From the NCBI GenBank assembly GCA_964470825.1, contig CAYYEF010000023.1, positions 1-8,611 on the forward strand: a stretch of 8,611 nucleotides of DNA, given 5' to 3'. This document shows positions 1 through 7,028 of this stretch, piece after piece. The stretch's first letter is position 1, and each line of letters starts with the position of its first letter. The notes beneath the pieces are model-generated. The model was not told the DNA's origin. It saw nothing but the letters and a program-made list of their open reading frames with translations, and made no database searches. The DNA comes from CAYYEF01 sp964470825 (GTDB lineage: Bacteria > Patescibacteriota > Minisyncoccia > Phycocordibacterales > JAACPR01). A program made the position numbers and the translations under genes.

Positions 1-8
1 AAATAAAT

Positions 9-908
9 ATGATAATCACAAAACTTAAGGGAGGACTTGGAAATCAAATGTTTCAATATGCAACCGGTTTTGCTTTAGCTCAAAAAAATAAAACCGAACA
101 TAAAATAGATATTTGCGCTTTTGACATTAAAAATGAAGACACACCTAGAAAATTCTCTTTAAACATACTTTCAATAACCTCACCCATTGCCCTTTCAGAA
201 GAAATAAATAAAGTATCAAATGCAAATAACAAATTATTAATATTAAAAAATATCTTAAACCAAAAAATTCTCAAAAAACACTATACAGATTTCCATCAAA
301 CACTTTTCAAAAAAATAGCCAGTAAACTTTCTTCTGGAAAAAGTTTCTATCTTCAAGGTCTTTTCCAGTCAGAAAAAAACTTTTTGGAATTTGCTCCGCA
401 AATTAGAAAAGAATTTACTTTTAAAAAAGAATTTTTTGATCAAAAAGTTTTGCAGATATCAGAAGTGATGCAAAAAGAAGATTCAATATCATTACATATT
501 AGACGAGGTGACTATTTTATAAATAAAAAAACAAATAAATATCACGGCTTGTGTCCTGTGGAATATTATCTATCAGCGATAGCTTATATCAAATCAAAAG
601 TTCCAAATCCTACCTTCTATATTTTTAGCGATGATTCAAAATGGGTTTCTGATAATTTTGCCACACCAGAGTTTCAAAAATTAATACCAAATTATATAAA
701 TATCTCAAAAAACAATTTTAAAGATTATGAGGAAATGTATCTAATGACCCAGTGTAAACATAACATAATTGCCAATTCTTCATTTTCCTGGTGGGGTGCA
801 TGGCTTAATAAAAATTCTGATAAAATAGTCATTGCCCCTAAAAAGTGGGTTAATAAAAAACCTAATCCTCATCCTAATATAATTCCAGAAAAATGGTTAA
901 AGATATAA
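9..908 (+). CDS. GT11 family fucosyltransferase (probable alpha-1,2-fucosyltransferase)
   Basis: The 299-residue protein has the full signature set of glycosyltransferase family 11, which transfers L-fucose from GDP-fucose to a sugar acceptor, usually in surface glycans. Visible motifs are GGLGNQMFQYA at residues 8-18 (family N-terminal motif), YLQGLFQSEKNF at 114-125, HIRRGDY at 163-169 (GDP-fucose binding, the Arg pair being the hallmark), FYIFSDD at 203-209 and NSSFSWWGAWL at 256-266. Length matches the family norm of about 280-300, and there is no signal peptide or membrane span, so it should act at the cytoplasmic face. The ATG at position 9 places the GGLGNQ motif at its usual distance from the N-terminus. 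Only 8 bases lie upstream, so no promoter can be judged. It overlaps the following GT2 gene by 16 bases. Linkage (alpha-1,2 versus alpha-1,3) and acceptor cannot be told from sequence; family assignment is very secure. Confidence 0.95.
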   Translation: MIITKLKGGLGNQMFQYATGFALAQKNKTEHKIDICAFDIKNEDTPRKFSLNILSITSPIALSEEINKVSNANNKLLILKNILNQKILKKHYTDFHQTLFKKIASKLSSGKSFYLQGLFQSEKNFLEFAPQIRKEFTFKKEFFDQKVLQISEVMQKEDSISLHIRRGDYFINKKTNKYHGLCPVEYYLSAIAYIKSKVPNPTFYIFSDDSKWVSDNFATPEFQKLIPNYINISKNNFKDYEEMYLMTQCKHNIIANSSFSWWGAWLNKNSDKIVIAPKKWVNKKPNPHPNIIPEKWLKI

Positions 909-1699
909 AAAAAGAAAAAATAGAAAATATTGCCCCAAAAGTTAGTATTCATATTATCACAATGAATAGAGCCAAACTGCTTCCTTTAGCTATTGAAAGT
1001 GCCCTTAATCAAACATATAAAAACATAGAGATTATTGTCATTGATAATAATTCAACTGATAAAACAGAAGAATTAATGAAAAGATATTGCCTATCAGATT
1101 CAAGAATAAAATATTTTAGAATAGTAGAAAACTTAGGAATTACAAAAACAAGAAACTATGCCCTATCCAAATCAACAGGAAAATATATAGCTGTTCTAGA
1201 TAGTGATGATTTTTGGCTTACACAAGACAAAATAGAAAAACAGGTTTCTTTCTTAGAAAAAAATAGAGACTATGCAGTAGTCGGATCACAATCAATTATT
1301 GTTGATGAAAGCAATCATCAAATTGATGAAATTAAAAATCAAATTGAATGGGAAAAAATAAAAGAGATGTTTCTAATTAAAAATCAAGTAACTCATTCAA
1401 GTGCTTTAATTAGAAAAGATTACCTATCTTTAATTGGTGGTTATGATGAAAAATATTCTATTTGGGAAGACTACGCAACTTTTCTAAAAATTGGAATTGA
1501 ATACAAGATTGCAAATCTACCGGAAACTTTAACCGCCTATAAAAAACACAGTCGAAATGTTTCAAACTTTAATAAGATAAAAAATCTTTTTGTTCTTGCA
1601 AAAATTATTTTTGATAATAGAAAAAATTATCCTAAGTTTCTAACCGCATTATTTTTAGTAAAAATTAGAATTATCGCGGCTCTAATGAAAAAATACTAA
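893..1699 (+). CDS. Family 2 glycosyltransferase (GT-A fold)
   Basis: A 268-residue inverting-type GT2 enzyme that should transfer a sugar from a nucleotide-sugar donor onto a growing glycan. The GT-A core starts at VSIHIITMNRAKLLPLAIES (residues 17-36), followed by NQTYKNIEIIVIDNNSTDKT (39-58, nucleotide-binding strand), the NLGITKTRNYAL segment (80-91) and the DSDD metal/nucleotide motif at 103-106. WEDYATFLKI at 191-200 carries the ED pair expected for the catalytic base. HSSALIRKDY at 168-177 is the usual acceptor-side strand. The start lies 16 bases inside the preceding fucosyltransferase gene, suggesting translational coupling and one transcript. The first 15 residues are Lys-rich and precede the domain. 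The C-terminus (229-268) is a hydrophobic-basic helical region that may lie on the membrane. Donor and acceptor are unknown. Its TAA stop overlaps the TAG stop of the convergent ATPase gene. Confidence 0.93.
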   Translation: MVKDIKKEKIENIAPKVSIHIITMNRAKLLPLAIESALNQTYKNIEIIVIDNNSTDKTEELMKRYCLSDSRIKYFRIVENLGITKTRNYALSKSTGKYIAVLDSDDFWLTQDKIEKQVSFLEKNRDYAVVGSQSIIVDESNHQIDEIKNQIEWEKIKEMFLIKNQVTHSSALIRKDYLSLIGGYDEKYSIWEDYATFLKIGIEYKIANLPETLTAYKKHSRNVSNFNKIKNLFVLAKIIFDNRKNYPKFLTALFLVKIRIIAALMKKY

Positions 1700-3432
1700 A
1701 GCTCTAAAAGCTTTCTTAATTCACTTTCAGCAATCTCATTCTTATTACTATCTTGCTTAAATTTAGATTGATTTTCTAAAGGTTTTTCATTATCAACATT
1801 CTTATTACCGTTTACTGCTTCAGAAGCCTTTAAGTCTCCTAAAATACCGGCTAGTGCGGCTTTCAAACTACTCTTGTTCTCTTCACTGGGTCCTTTTTTA
1901 TCTGGTCTATTAGGGGCAGTTTTAGAGGTTAAATCCTTCAAAGATATCGATTCAAGAGAGCTTTCATCCTCAGGTAATTTATCTATTTTTTTACTATTTT
2001 TCTCGGTTTTTTCAATATGCTCTTTTTTAGATTCAAAATGTTTTTCTATTTTAATCTTGTCATTTTTATTTATAACTGGATATTTTTTTTCTACTGCTTG
2101 ATTTCCACTTTTAATGTTTGCAGAATTATTAGGGTTTGTATTTGAAGACTGATGTAATTTTTTAATAACATCTTCAACTTCTTCTCTTGGTCTAGTATAT
2201 TTCTGTCTAGAAGCGGCAATTATTTCATCAAAAAACTTAACTTCTGGTCTTTGAAGTGGTGGTAATGTTACAGCTGAAAAAGGCTGGGAGCCAATACCGT
2301 CAATCATTAGTCGTAAGTAAATCTGAGCAAAACCAAGATTGACAATATCTTCGGAAATAAATGTTGGGGCAAATTCTTTTTCTAAAACTTCTGCGTCATA
2401 TGAACCAACCCTAAAAGTAATCATAGTTCCAACGTTACCGAAAACAGCTGCCCTAACTTCATCCGACATTTGTTCTATATATTGATGCGCAATAGTCAAA
2501 TTTAATTTATATTTTCTAGCCTCAGACAAAATATCTGCAAACGAATCATTAGCAAAAGACTGAAACTCATCCACATACAAATAGAAGTTTGGCATATTTT
2601 CCATCCCAGCCTTATTGATATCTGCCCTAGAGAGCGCAGCCAAATAAATTTTAGTAATAAGCATTGAACCGAGCAAATTAGCGTTTGATTCACCTATTCT
2701 ACCCTTTGATAAGTTTATAATCAGAATTTTTTTCTGATCCATAATTTCTCTCAAATCAAAAGAAGATTTTGGTTGACCAATAATATTTCTAACCAAAGGG
2801 TTTGAAGTAAATTGTCCAATTTTATTTTGAATGGCTGGAGTAGCTTCAGCCGCAAAACGATCTGTATATTTTGCAAACTCATCTACCCAAAAAGATTTTA
2901 CGGCGGGATCAGTAACGTTTGCTACAACCTTATTTCTAAATTCTTTATCGGCCAACATTTTATTGACCTCAAGAAGGGTTGCATCTGGATATTCAAGTAA
3001 AGCCAGTAAAGTATTACCCAGGATATATTCCATTCTAGCAGACCAAGCATCTTGCCAAATCTTTTTAAAAGTAGACATTAAACCAGAGACTACTAGATGG
3101 CGCTTATCATATCCAACATCTTCCATGACATTAAAAGAAATAGGGTGCCCCATATCAAATGGTGCAAAATAAACAACGTCATTTATTCTTTCTTTAGGAA
3201 TATATTCAAGAAGAGTATCAACAGCACTACCATGAGGATCCATAAAAGCAAAACCGTTTCCATTTCTGATATCCTGAACTGCCATATTTTCAAGTAGAGT
3301 AGATTTACCCATACCAGTTTTTCCAATAACATAAACGTGCTTTGTTCTATCTTTGGCCTTAATACCAAATGTTAAGCGACGATTGCGTGCATCTGTCTGT
3401 CCAAAATATGTAATTTGTTCTGGGTTATCCAT
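1696..3432 (-). CDS. VirD4/TraG-like DNA-translocase-family ATPase, no membrane anchor
   Basis: A 578-residue P-loop ATPase of the type IV secretion coupling-protein/HerA-like superfamily, whose members pump DNA or protein using ATP. Walker A is GKTGMGKST (37-45), then FMDPHG (63-68), NLSKG (240-244), the Walker B strand FYLYVDEFQSF with DE at 288-289, and AHQY (315-318), where the Gln fits the sensor position of these motors. The N-terminus starts at the pre-P-loop strand (ITYFGQTDARNRRLTFGIK), so the two transmembrane helices of classical VirD4 are missing. From about residue 410 comes a tail of about 170 residues rich in Lys, Glu, Asn and Ser, probably disordered, ending in short helical patches (SLKAALAGILGDLKASE, 522-538, and a Leu-rich end). 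No relaxase or other conjugation gene is in the window. It has its own promoter just upstream and is separated from murC by 63 bases. Family secure; substrate unknown. Confidence 0.88.
   Translation of the reverse strand: MDNPEQITYFGQTDARNRRLTFGIKAKDRTKHVYVIGKTGMGKSTLLENMAVQDIRNGNGFAFMDPHGSAVDTLLEYIPKERINDVVYFAPFDMGHPISFNVMEDVGYDKRHLVVSGLMSTFKKIWQDAWSARMEYILGNTLLALLEYPDATLLEVNKMLADKEFRNKVVANVTDPAVKSFWVDEFAKYTDRFAAEATPAIQNKIGQFTSNPLVRNIIGQPKSSFDLREIMDQKKILIINLSKGRIGESNANLLGSMLITKIYLAALSRADINKAGMENMPNFYLYVDEFQSFANDSFADILSEARKYKLNLTIAHQYIEQMSDEVRAAVFGNVGTMITFRVGSYDAEVLEKEFAPTFISEDIVNLGFAQIYLRLMIDGIGSQPFSAVTLPPLQRPEVKFFDEIIAASRQKYTRPREEVEDVIKKLHQSSNTNPNNSANIKSGNQAVEKKYPVINKNDKIKIEKHFESKKEHIEKTEKNSKKIDKLPEDESSLESISLKDLTSKTAPNRPDKKGPSEENKSSLKAALAGILGDLKASEAVNGNKNVDNEKPLENQSKFKQDSNKNEIAESELRKLLEL
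1698..1714. terminator. Weak inverted repeat at convergent gene ends
   Basis: AAAGCT (1698-1703) and AGCTTT (1709-1714) form a 6-bp stem with a 5-base loop, at the point where the GT2 gene and the ATPase gene converge. The stem starts inside the GT2 stop codon and the rest lies in the coding end of the ATPase gene. It has only two G:C pairs and just short T runs on either side, so it is at best a weak bidirectional terminator and may be chance in AT-rich DNA. Confidence 0.2.
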
Positions 3433-3449
3433 AAAAAGTTCTTATCAAA

Positions 3450-3478
3450 ATTATAGCACGAGGTTTATTTTTTATTAA
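3450..3478 (-). promoter_or_regulatory. Sigma70-type promoter with extended -10 for the ATPase gene
   Basis: Read on the minus strand, TGCTATAAT gives a perfect -10 hexamer (3450-3455) with the TG of an extended -10. Seventeen bases upstream is TTAATA (3473-3478), matching four of six bases of the -35 consensus. Transcription would start near 3443, leaving a leader of only about 11 bases before the ATG at 3432. No clear Shine-Dalgarno sequence precedes that ATG. It lies in the only intergenic gap above 40 bases in the window, which supports a real promoter. Confidence 0.6.
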
Positions 3479-3495
3479 AACTAAAAAGTGATAAT

Positions 3496-4836
3496 CTATT
3501 CTAATATTGTTAAAGCAAGCATATTTGAAATCCTAGAGACATCTCCTGCTCCAACGGTCACGATAACCCATTCATTATTTATTGTTTTATCTAAAGCAAG
3601 TTTTGTAGCTTCAAAAAAATTATCTGCATATTCAGCTTTATCTTCATATATTTTTTCTACAAGCATCATTGAGTCAATTTCCGGATCAAATTTTTCACGT
3701 GCAGCGTAAATCGGTAAAACTAAAACCCTATCAGAAAACTGACGTAAAACATCTGCGAAACCTTCGAGAAAAGATTTCGTACGAGAGTAAAGGTGTGGTT
3801 GAAATATAACTAGAATTTTTTTATCCGAATATTTTTCTTTTAAAGCAAGTAAAGAAGATTTTATTTCACTTGGATGATGTGCATAATCATCATAAACTAA
3901 AGCACCGTTAATTGTTTCGCCTTTATATTCCAAACGTCTCCATGTTCCTTTAAAGCTTTTCAAAGATTCTTTTGCAAATTCAATACTTATTTCATTATCT
4001 TCAATTCTACTATCATTTTTTTTGATATTTTTAATTGATTCAATTACAGCAAGTGCCGCAGCAGCATTCTGTCTATTGTGAACACCCGGGACGAATAAAT
4101 GAGGCAGGCCATTTATAAATTTCTTGTAATTAATTATTCTTCCTTTTGCTTCATTAATCACATCAATCAAGTTTTCATCTTCAGAATCACAAACAATAAA
4201 ACCATCAGGTGGAACCTTTTGCACCATTTCCTTAAAAGATTCTTTAATCTCTGCCAAATCAGCATAATAATCTAAATGATCTTCTTCTATATTTGTAATT
4301 ACTAAAATTTTAGGAGATAGATTATGAAAAGATCTTCCATACTCACAGGCTTCAACTATAAAATAATTTGATTCTCCAGAAACAAAATTTGATTTAGATT
4401 CTGATAAAAGACTGCCCACAATAGCATTTGGCTTTAAATTTAAATCTTGAAAAATTTTTGTAATCATAGCTGTAGTAGTAGTTTTTCCATGAGTACCAGA
4501 GATTGCGATTGTGTAATAACTAGATGAAACCTTTCCTAACATTTCTGCATAAGTAAAAATTGGCAAACCTATTTTTTTTGCTTTAACAAATTCTGGATTA
4601 TCTTCTTTAACTGCAATTGTATAAATTACACAATCAACATCATCAGAAATATTTTCAGAGACCTGACTTAAAAAAATCTTGATACCTTCTTTTTCTAAAG
4701 CATCTGTAATTTCACTACGTGACATATCTGAACCAGAAACTTCCAGACCTCTACTTTTAAAAAGACGGGCCAATGCAGACATTCCAATCCCTCCAATTCC
4801 AACAAAATGTATTTTTTTAAATTTAAGATCATCCAT
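3496..4836 (-). CDS. murC: UDP-N-acetylmuramate--L-alanine ligase
   Basis: This cytoplasmic enzyme adds L-alanine to UDP-N-acetylmuramate using ATP, the first amino-acid step of the peptidoglycan stem peptide. At 446 residues it is full length. Domain 1 (UDP-sugar binding) begins with GIGGIGMSA (13-21). Domain 2 (ATPase) has GTHGKTTT (114-121), VEACEYGRSF (161-170), TNIEEDHLDYY (181-191) and HNRQNAAAAL (253-262). Domain 3 has YDDYAHHPSEI (315-325), FQPHLYSRT (345-353) and GAGD (429-432). The EACEY form rather than the EADES form of the proteobacterial enzyme resembles the Bacillus-type MurC. The HNRQN and YAHHP motifs plus length separate it from MurD, MurE, MurF and Mpl. It starts 3 bases after the upstream glycosidase gene, so the two are surely cotranscribed. 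Only an A-rich stretch precedes the start. Other mur genes are not in the window. Confidence 0.97.
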   Translation of the reverse strand: MDDLKFKKIHFVGIGGIGMSALARLFKSRGLEVSGSDMSRSEITDALEKEGIKIFLSQVSENISDDVDCVIYTIAVKEDNPEFVKAKKIGLPIFTYAEMLGKVSSSYYTIAISGTHGKTTTTAMITKIFQDLNLKPNAIVGSLLSESKSNFVSGESNYFIVEACEYGRSFHNLSPKILVITNIEEDHLDYYADLAEIKESFKEMVQKVPPDGFIVCDSEDENLIDVINEAKGRIINYKKFINGLPHLFVPGVHNRQNAAAALAVIESIKNIKKNDSRIEDNEISIEFAKESLKSFKGTWRRLEYKGETINGALVYDDYAHHPSEIKSSLLALKEKYSDKKILVIFQPHLYSRTKSFLEGFADVLRQFSDRVLVLPIYAAREKFDPEIDSMMLVEKIYEDKAEYADNFFEATKLALDKTINNEWVIVTVGAGDVSRISNMLALTILE

Positions 4837-4839
4837 TTT

Positions 4840-6123
4840 TTATTCTTTATTTAGTGCTTCTACCGTATATTTATTTGAAGGGGCCCACAACATCCAAGAA
4901 TCTAGACCCACATCATATGTTGCCTGTATCTGGGCACGAACTTCTTTTGGTCCATAATTACCACCATAATCAAAATCTTGAATCCAAGGACGCAACTGAT
5001 CAGTACTTATAAAATTACGGACTGATTCTGGTGTGCTTGTAGAGTTCTTCATAGTCTCAACACGATCATAGGCAGCTTTCATCACATAATGAATAAGTTC
5101 ATAAGGTACCTTATTTGGATCAGTCCAACTATTAAAATTGGCTGGATAATGAGAAGGATAGACCATGGGAGCAATATAATTAAAGTAAGGTAAAGCTCTT
5201 TCTAAAACTTGCCCAATATTTAAATCATCATAATTAGTAGTCGTCATACCAAACAAGTCAGCAGAAGTTACTAATTTTTTACGTCCCTCTTTTTCTGCTT
5301 GAACATTATATTTATCTATATTTTCTTTTAAGTATTTAAAGAAATTTTCAAGAGCAATTTGTTTACCAAGAGTTGGATTATCAGCTAACACGCCTGCCGC
5401 ATGACTAAAATAGATATCTTTCATATTACCATCAGAAGGAAAACGAATATAATCAAAATTAATTTCATCAAATCCTGCTTGGTGTGATAGAGTTGCTAAT
5501 TCAATAATATAATCCCAATAAGCTTTTGCTCCGACATCGATAAAACTTAGGCCTTTATGATCTTTCCAAACACTGCCATCGCTTGCCTTTTTAACAGCTA
5601 ATTCTGGATGAAGATTAGAATAGAAAGGATCTTGAAATACTGTTATACGTCCAATAACATAAATACCTTTTTCATGAAGTATTTTAATAAACTCCTGCAT
5701 GTCTGTAGCACGACAACCAGGACCTTTTTCACCTTCTAGATTTTTTCCGGTATTATAAGAAATAGTTCCTGTAAAATCTTTTATGTCTATAATTACAGAA
5801 TTAATTTCAGTACTATCAATTAAATCAACTAATTCCTGTTTAAATTCAATAGTACTAGCAACACATGCTGTCATATAAATAGTTTTTGTTGATGCTGGAG
5901 TTGAAATATAATTAATATCAGATTTTGGCACATCACCTTTTAACATCCCTACCGCCTCAGCCAAGATTCCTGTATTGCTTGTACTAGCAGTATTTGATTT
6001 TGCATCATATTTTACAGAAAAGGTTTTGGTTAGAACCTTATTGGCAAAAAATAAAACAAAAAAACATACCAATATTAAAATTATTAAAAATATTTTTTTA
6101 TTATATGTTTTGACTTTCTTCAT
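4840..6123 (-). CDS. Membrane-anchored DUF4015-type putative glycoside hydrolase
   Basis: A 427-residue protein with a basic N-terminus and one hydrophobic helix (about residues 10-30), fitting an uncleaved signal anchor or signal peptide, then a Ser/Thr/Asn-rich linker to about 80. The rest matches the TIM-barrel-like putative glycosidase family DUF4015: SVIIDIKDFTGTISY (109-123), IYVIGRITVFQDP (154-166), GFDEINFDYIRFPSDG (217-232), APMVYPSHY (318-326), RPWIQDFDYG (378-387) and DSWMLWAPSNKYT (408-420). The acidic residues in the 'DEINFDYIRFP' strand and the Asp of 'IIDIKD' are candidate catalytic groups by analogy with barrel glycosidases. Substrate and activity are not established by sequence. 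Its start overlaps the small membrane protein gene by 23 bases, and its end is 3 bases from murC, suggesting a role outside the membrane in cell-wall or surface-glycan handling. A GGAAG about 12 bases before the ATG may be its ribosome binding site. Confidence 0.88.
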   Translation of the reverse strand: MKKVKTYNKKIFLIILILVCFFVLFFANKVLTKTFSVKYDAKSNTASTSNTGILAEAVGMLKGDVPKSDINYISTPASTKTIYMTACVASTIEFKQELVDLIDSTEINSVIIDIKDFTGTISYNTGKNLEGEKGPGCRATDMQEFIKILHEKGIYVIGRITVFQDPFYSNLHPELAVKKASDGSVWKDHKGLSFIDVGAKAYWDYIIELATLSHQAGFDEINFDYIRFPSDGNMKDIYFSHAAGVLADNPTLGKQIALENFFKYLKENIDKYNVQAEKEGRKKLVTSADLFGMTTTNYDDLNIGQVLERALPYFNYIAPMVYPSHYPANFNSWTDPNKVPYELIHYVMKAAYDRVETMKNSTSTPESVRNFISTDQLRPWIQDFDYGGNYGPKEVRAQIQATYDVGLDSWMLWAPSNKYTVEALNKE

Positions 6124-6334
6124 GAATATTTTTGTCTTCCTGATTAATTTTTGATTTTGATTCTTTTATATTTTTATCATGAAAAGATGACACAACTTTT
6201 ATAGTTGATACAAGAATCATAATAGCAATACCGTATGCTGCCAAAATAATTTGTTCATACAATTGAGGCAAACCTATAATTGGTGTAATAAAAACCAGTA
6301 ATCCAAGAATAAAAATCGGTGTGTGTATTTTCAT
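6101..6334 (-). CDS. Small two-helix membrane protein of unknown function
   Basis: A 77-residue hydrophobic protein not assigned to a named family. Two membrane segments are visible: residues about 6-22 (IFILGLLVFITPIIGLP) and 27-47 (EQIILAAYGIAIMILVSTI), linked by a very short turn containing Gly-Leu-Pro. A charged Lys/Glu/Asn tail follows (51-77), predicted cytoplasmic. The 'GLL..ITP..GLP' pattern resembles short membrane proteins I associate with Patescibacteria, but this is recollection rather than a search result. It sits 14 bases after rsmI and its last 23 bases overlap the start of the glycosidase gene in another frame, so translational coupling with that gene is likely. The tight fit between two real genes and the clear membrane pattern argue that it is real despite its size. 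A partner role for the glycosidase is only a guess. Confidence 0.72.
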   Translation of the reverse strand: MKIHTPIFILGLLVFITPIIGLPQLYEQIILAAYGIAIMILVSTIKVVSSFHDKNIKESKSKINQEDKNIHEESQNI

Positions 6335-6339
6335 ACACC
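6318..6339 (-). other. Inverted repeat enclosing the start codon of the 77-residue gene
   Basis: On the minus strand GGTGT (6339-6335) can pair with ACACC (6322-6318), or alternatively GTGTA (6338-6334) with TACAC (6327-6323). Either form places the ATG (6334-6332) in the loop or at the stem end. A short T-rich run (6315-6311) follows, so a weak terminator inside the gene is the alternative reading. In either form the stem is only 5 bp. Confidence 0.25.
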
Positions 6340-6340
6340 A

Positions 6341-6368
6341 ATTATAAATTATTTTACAATTACCACAA
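6341..6368 (-). promoter_or_regulatory. Possible promoter giving a leaderless transcript of the 77-residue gene
   Basis: A perfect minus-strand TATAAT lies at 6341-6346, only 6 bases before the ATG at 6334, so a transcript from it would begin at or next to the start codon. The best -35 candidate is TTGTGG (6363-6368, spacing 16), which matches only three of six bases and lies inside the end of rsmI. TATAAT is common by chance in such AT-rich DNA, so this is weak. Confidence 0.25.
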
Positions 6369-7020
6369 ATTCACCTTTTAACAGATTTTGGTCTGCTTTT
6401 AATATATCAATAATTTCTGAGGCTTTACCAGTAAAACTTTTTTCATTAAATTTGGTGAGCTCTTTTGCAATAAAAATTTCACGGTCCGGCAATAATTCAT
6501 TTAAATTTTCTAAAGCTTTTAATATACGATGTTTTGATTCATAAAAAACAACAGGAATTTCATTTTTTGCCAGTTCTTCAAAAAAAGTTTTTCGTCCTTT
6601 TTTGTGTGGTGGAAAACCAATAAAAACAAATTTTTCAGACTCCAAACCTGCAATAGAAATTGCTGCTATTAAAGCAGAAGGTCCGGGAATTGTAACAATT
6701 TCAATCTCTGGTAATTTTTCTCTGATTTCTTTTATTAAATAGGCACCAGGATCAGAAATAGCAGGAGTTCCTGCATCAGAAACTAAGGCCAGATTTTTAC
6801 CCTCTTTTAACAAATCAAATATTTTTTGATATTTACCATCTTCGCTAAATTTATGAAAACTTAAAGTTTTATTTTTAATTTCAAAGTGACTCAATAATTT
6901 TTGAGTAACGCGCGTATCTTCACACAAAATTGAATCAACTTCTCGAAGAGTTTGAATTGCACGAGGGTTCATATCCTGCAAATTACCTATTGGTGTAGCG
7001 ACCACATATAATCTAGACAT
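6349..7020 (-). CDS. rsmI: 16S rRNA (cytidine(1402)-2'-O)-methyltransferase, short form
   Basis: RsmI 2'-O-methylates C1402 of 16S rRNA in the ribosomal P site, using S-adenosylmethionine. It belongs to the tetrapyrrole-methylase fold. Motifs in order: VVATPIGNLQDM (6-17), CEDTRVTQKLL (33-43), LVSDAGTPAISDPG (79-92), IPGPSALIAA (111-120), FIGFPPHK (133-140), FYESKHRI (159-166), ELTK (187-190) and GEFVVIV (216-222). At 223 residues it stops just after the 'GE(F/Y)V' strand and lacks the roughly 50-60 residue C-terminal extension of the E. coli enzyme (286 residues). This short form fits reduced genomes such as Patescibacteria rather than a frameshift, because the stop falls at a natural domain end. 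An AGGA sits 9 bases before the ATG. It appears to head the operon with the membrane protein, the glycosidase and murC. Confidence 0.95.
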   Translation of the reverse strand: MSRLYVVATPIGNLQDMNPRAIQTLREVDSILCEDTRVTQKLLSHFEIKNKTLSFHKFSEDGKYQKIFDLLKEGKNLALVSDAGTPAISDPGAYLIKEIREKLPEIEIVTIPGPSALIAAISIAGLESEKFVFIGFPPHKKGRKTFFEELAKNEIPVVFYESKHRILKALENLNELLPDREIFIAKELTKFNEKSFTGKASEIIDILKADQNLLKGEFVVIVK

Positions 7021-7028
7021 ACTAAGAT

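Noticed and set aside
1874..2101. 75-codon Ser/Phe/Leu-rich plus-strand frame resembling a membrane protein
   Set aside because: It is the antisense of the Lys/Glu-rich ATPase tail, which automatically yields Phe/Ser/Leu runs.
1696..2200. The ATPase tail as a separate fused gene or a frameshift remnant
   Set aside because: The frame is continuous from the motor domain, with no internal start with a ribosome binding site; the low-complexity charged composition fits an ordinary disordered tail.
2831..3172. 113-codon open frame on the plus strand
   Set aside because: It lies antisense within the ATPase coding region, its product has no recognisable motif, and the minus-strand gene has full family motifs there.
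3433..3495. Rho-independent terminator after murC
   Set aside because: The only inverted repeat in the gap (TTTTTA/TAAAAA) is pure A/T with no G:C stem, so it is unlikely to terminate.
4679..4957. 92-codon open frame on the plus strand across the murC start
   Set aside because: It is antisense to two well-supported genes and their junction; the composition looks like reverse-complemented coding sequence.
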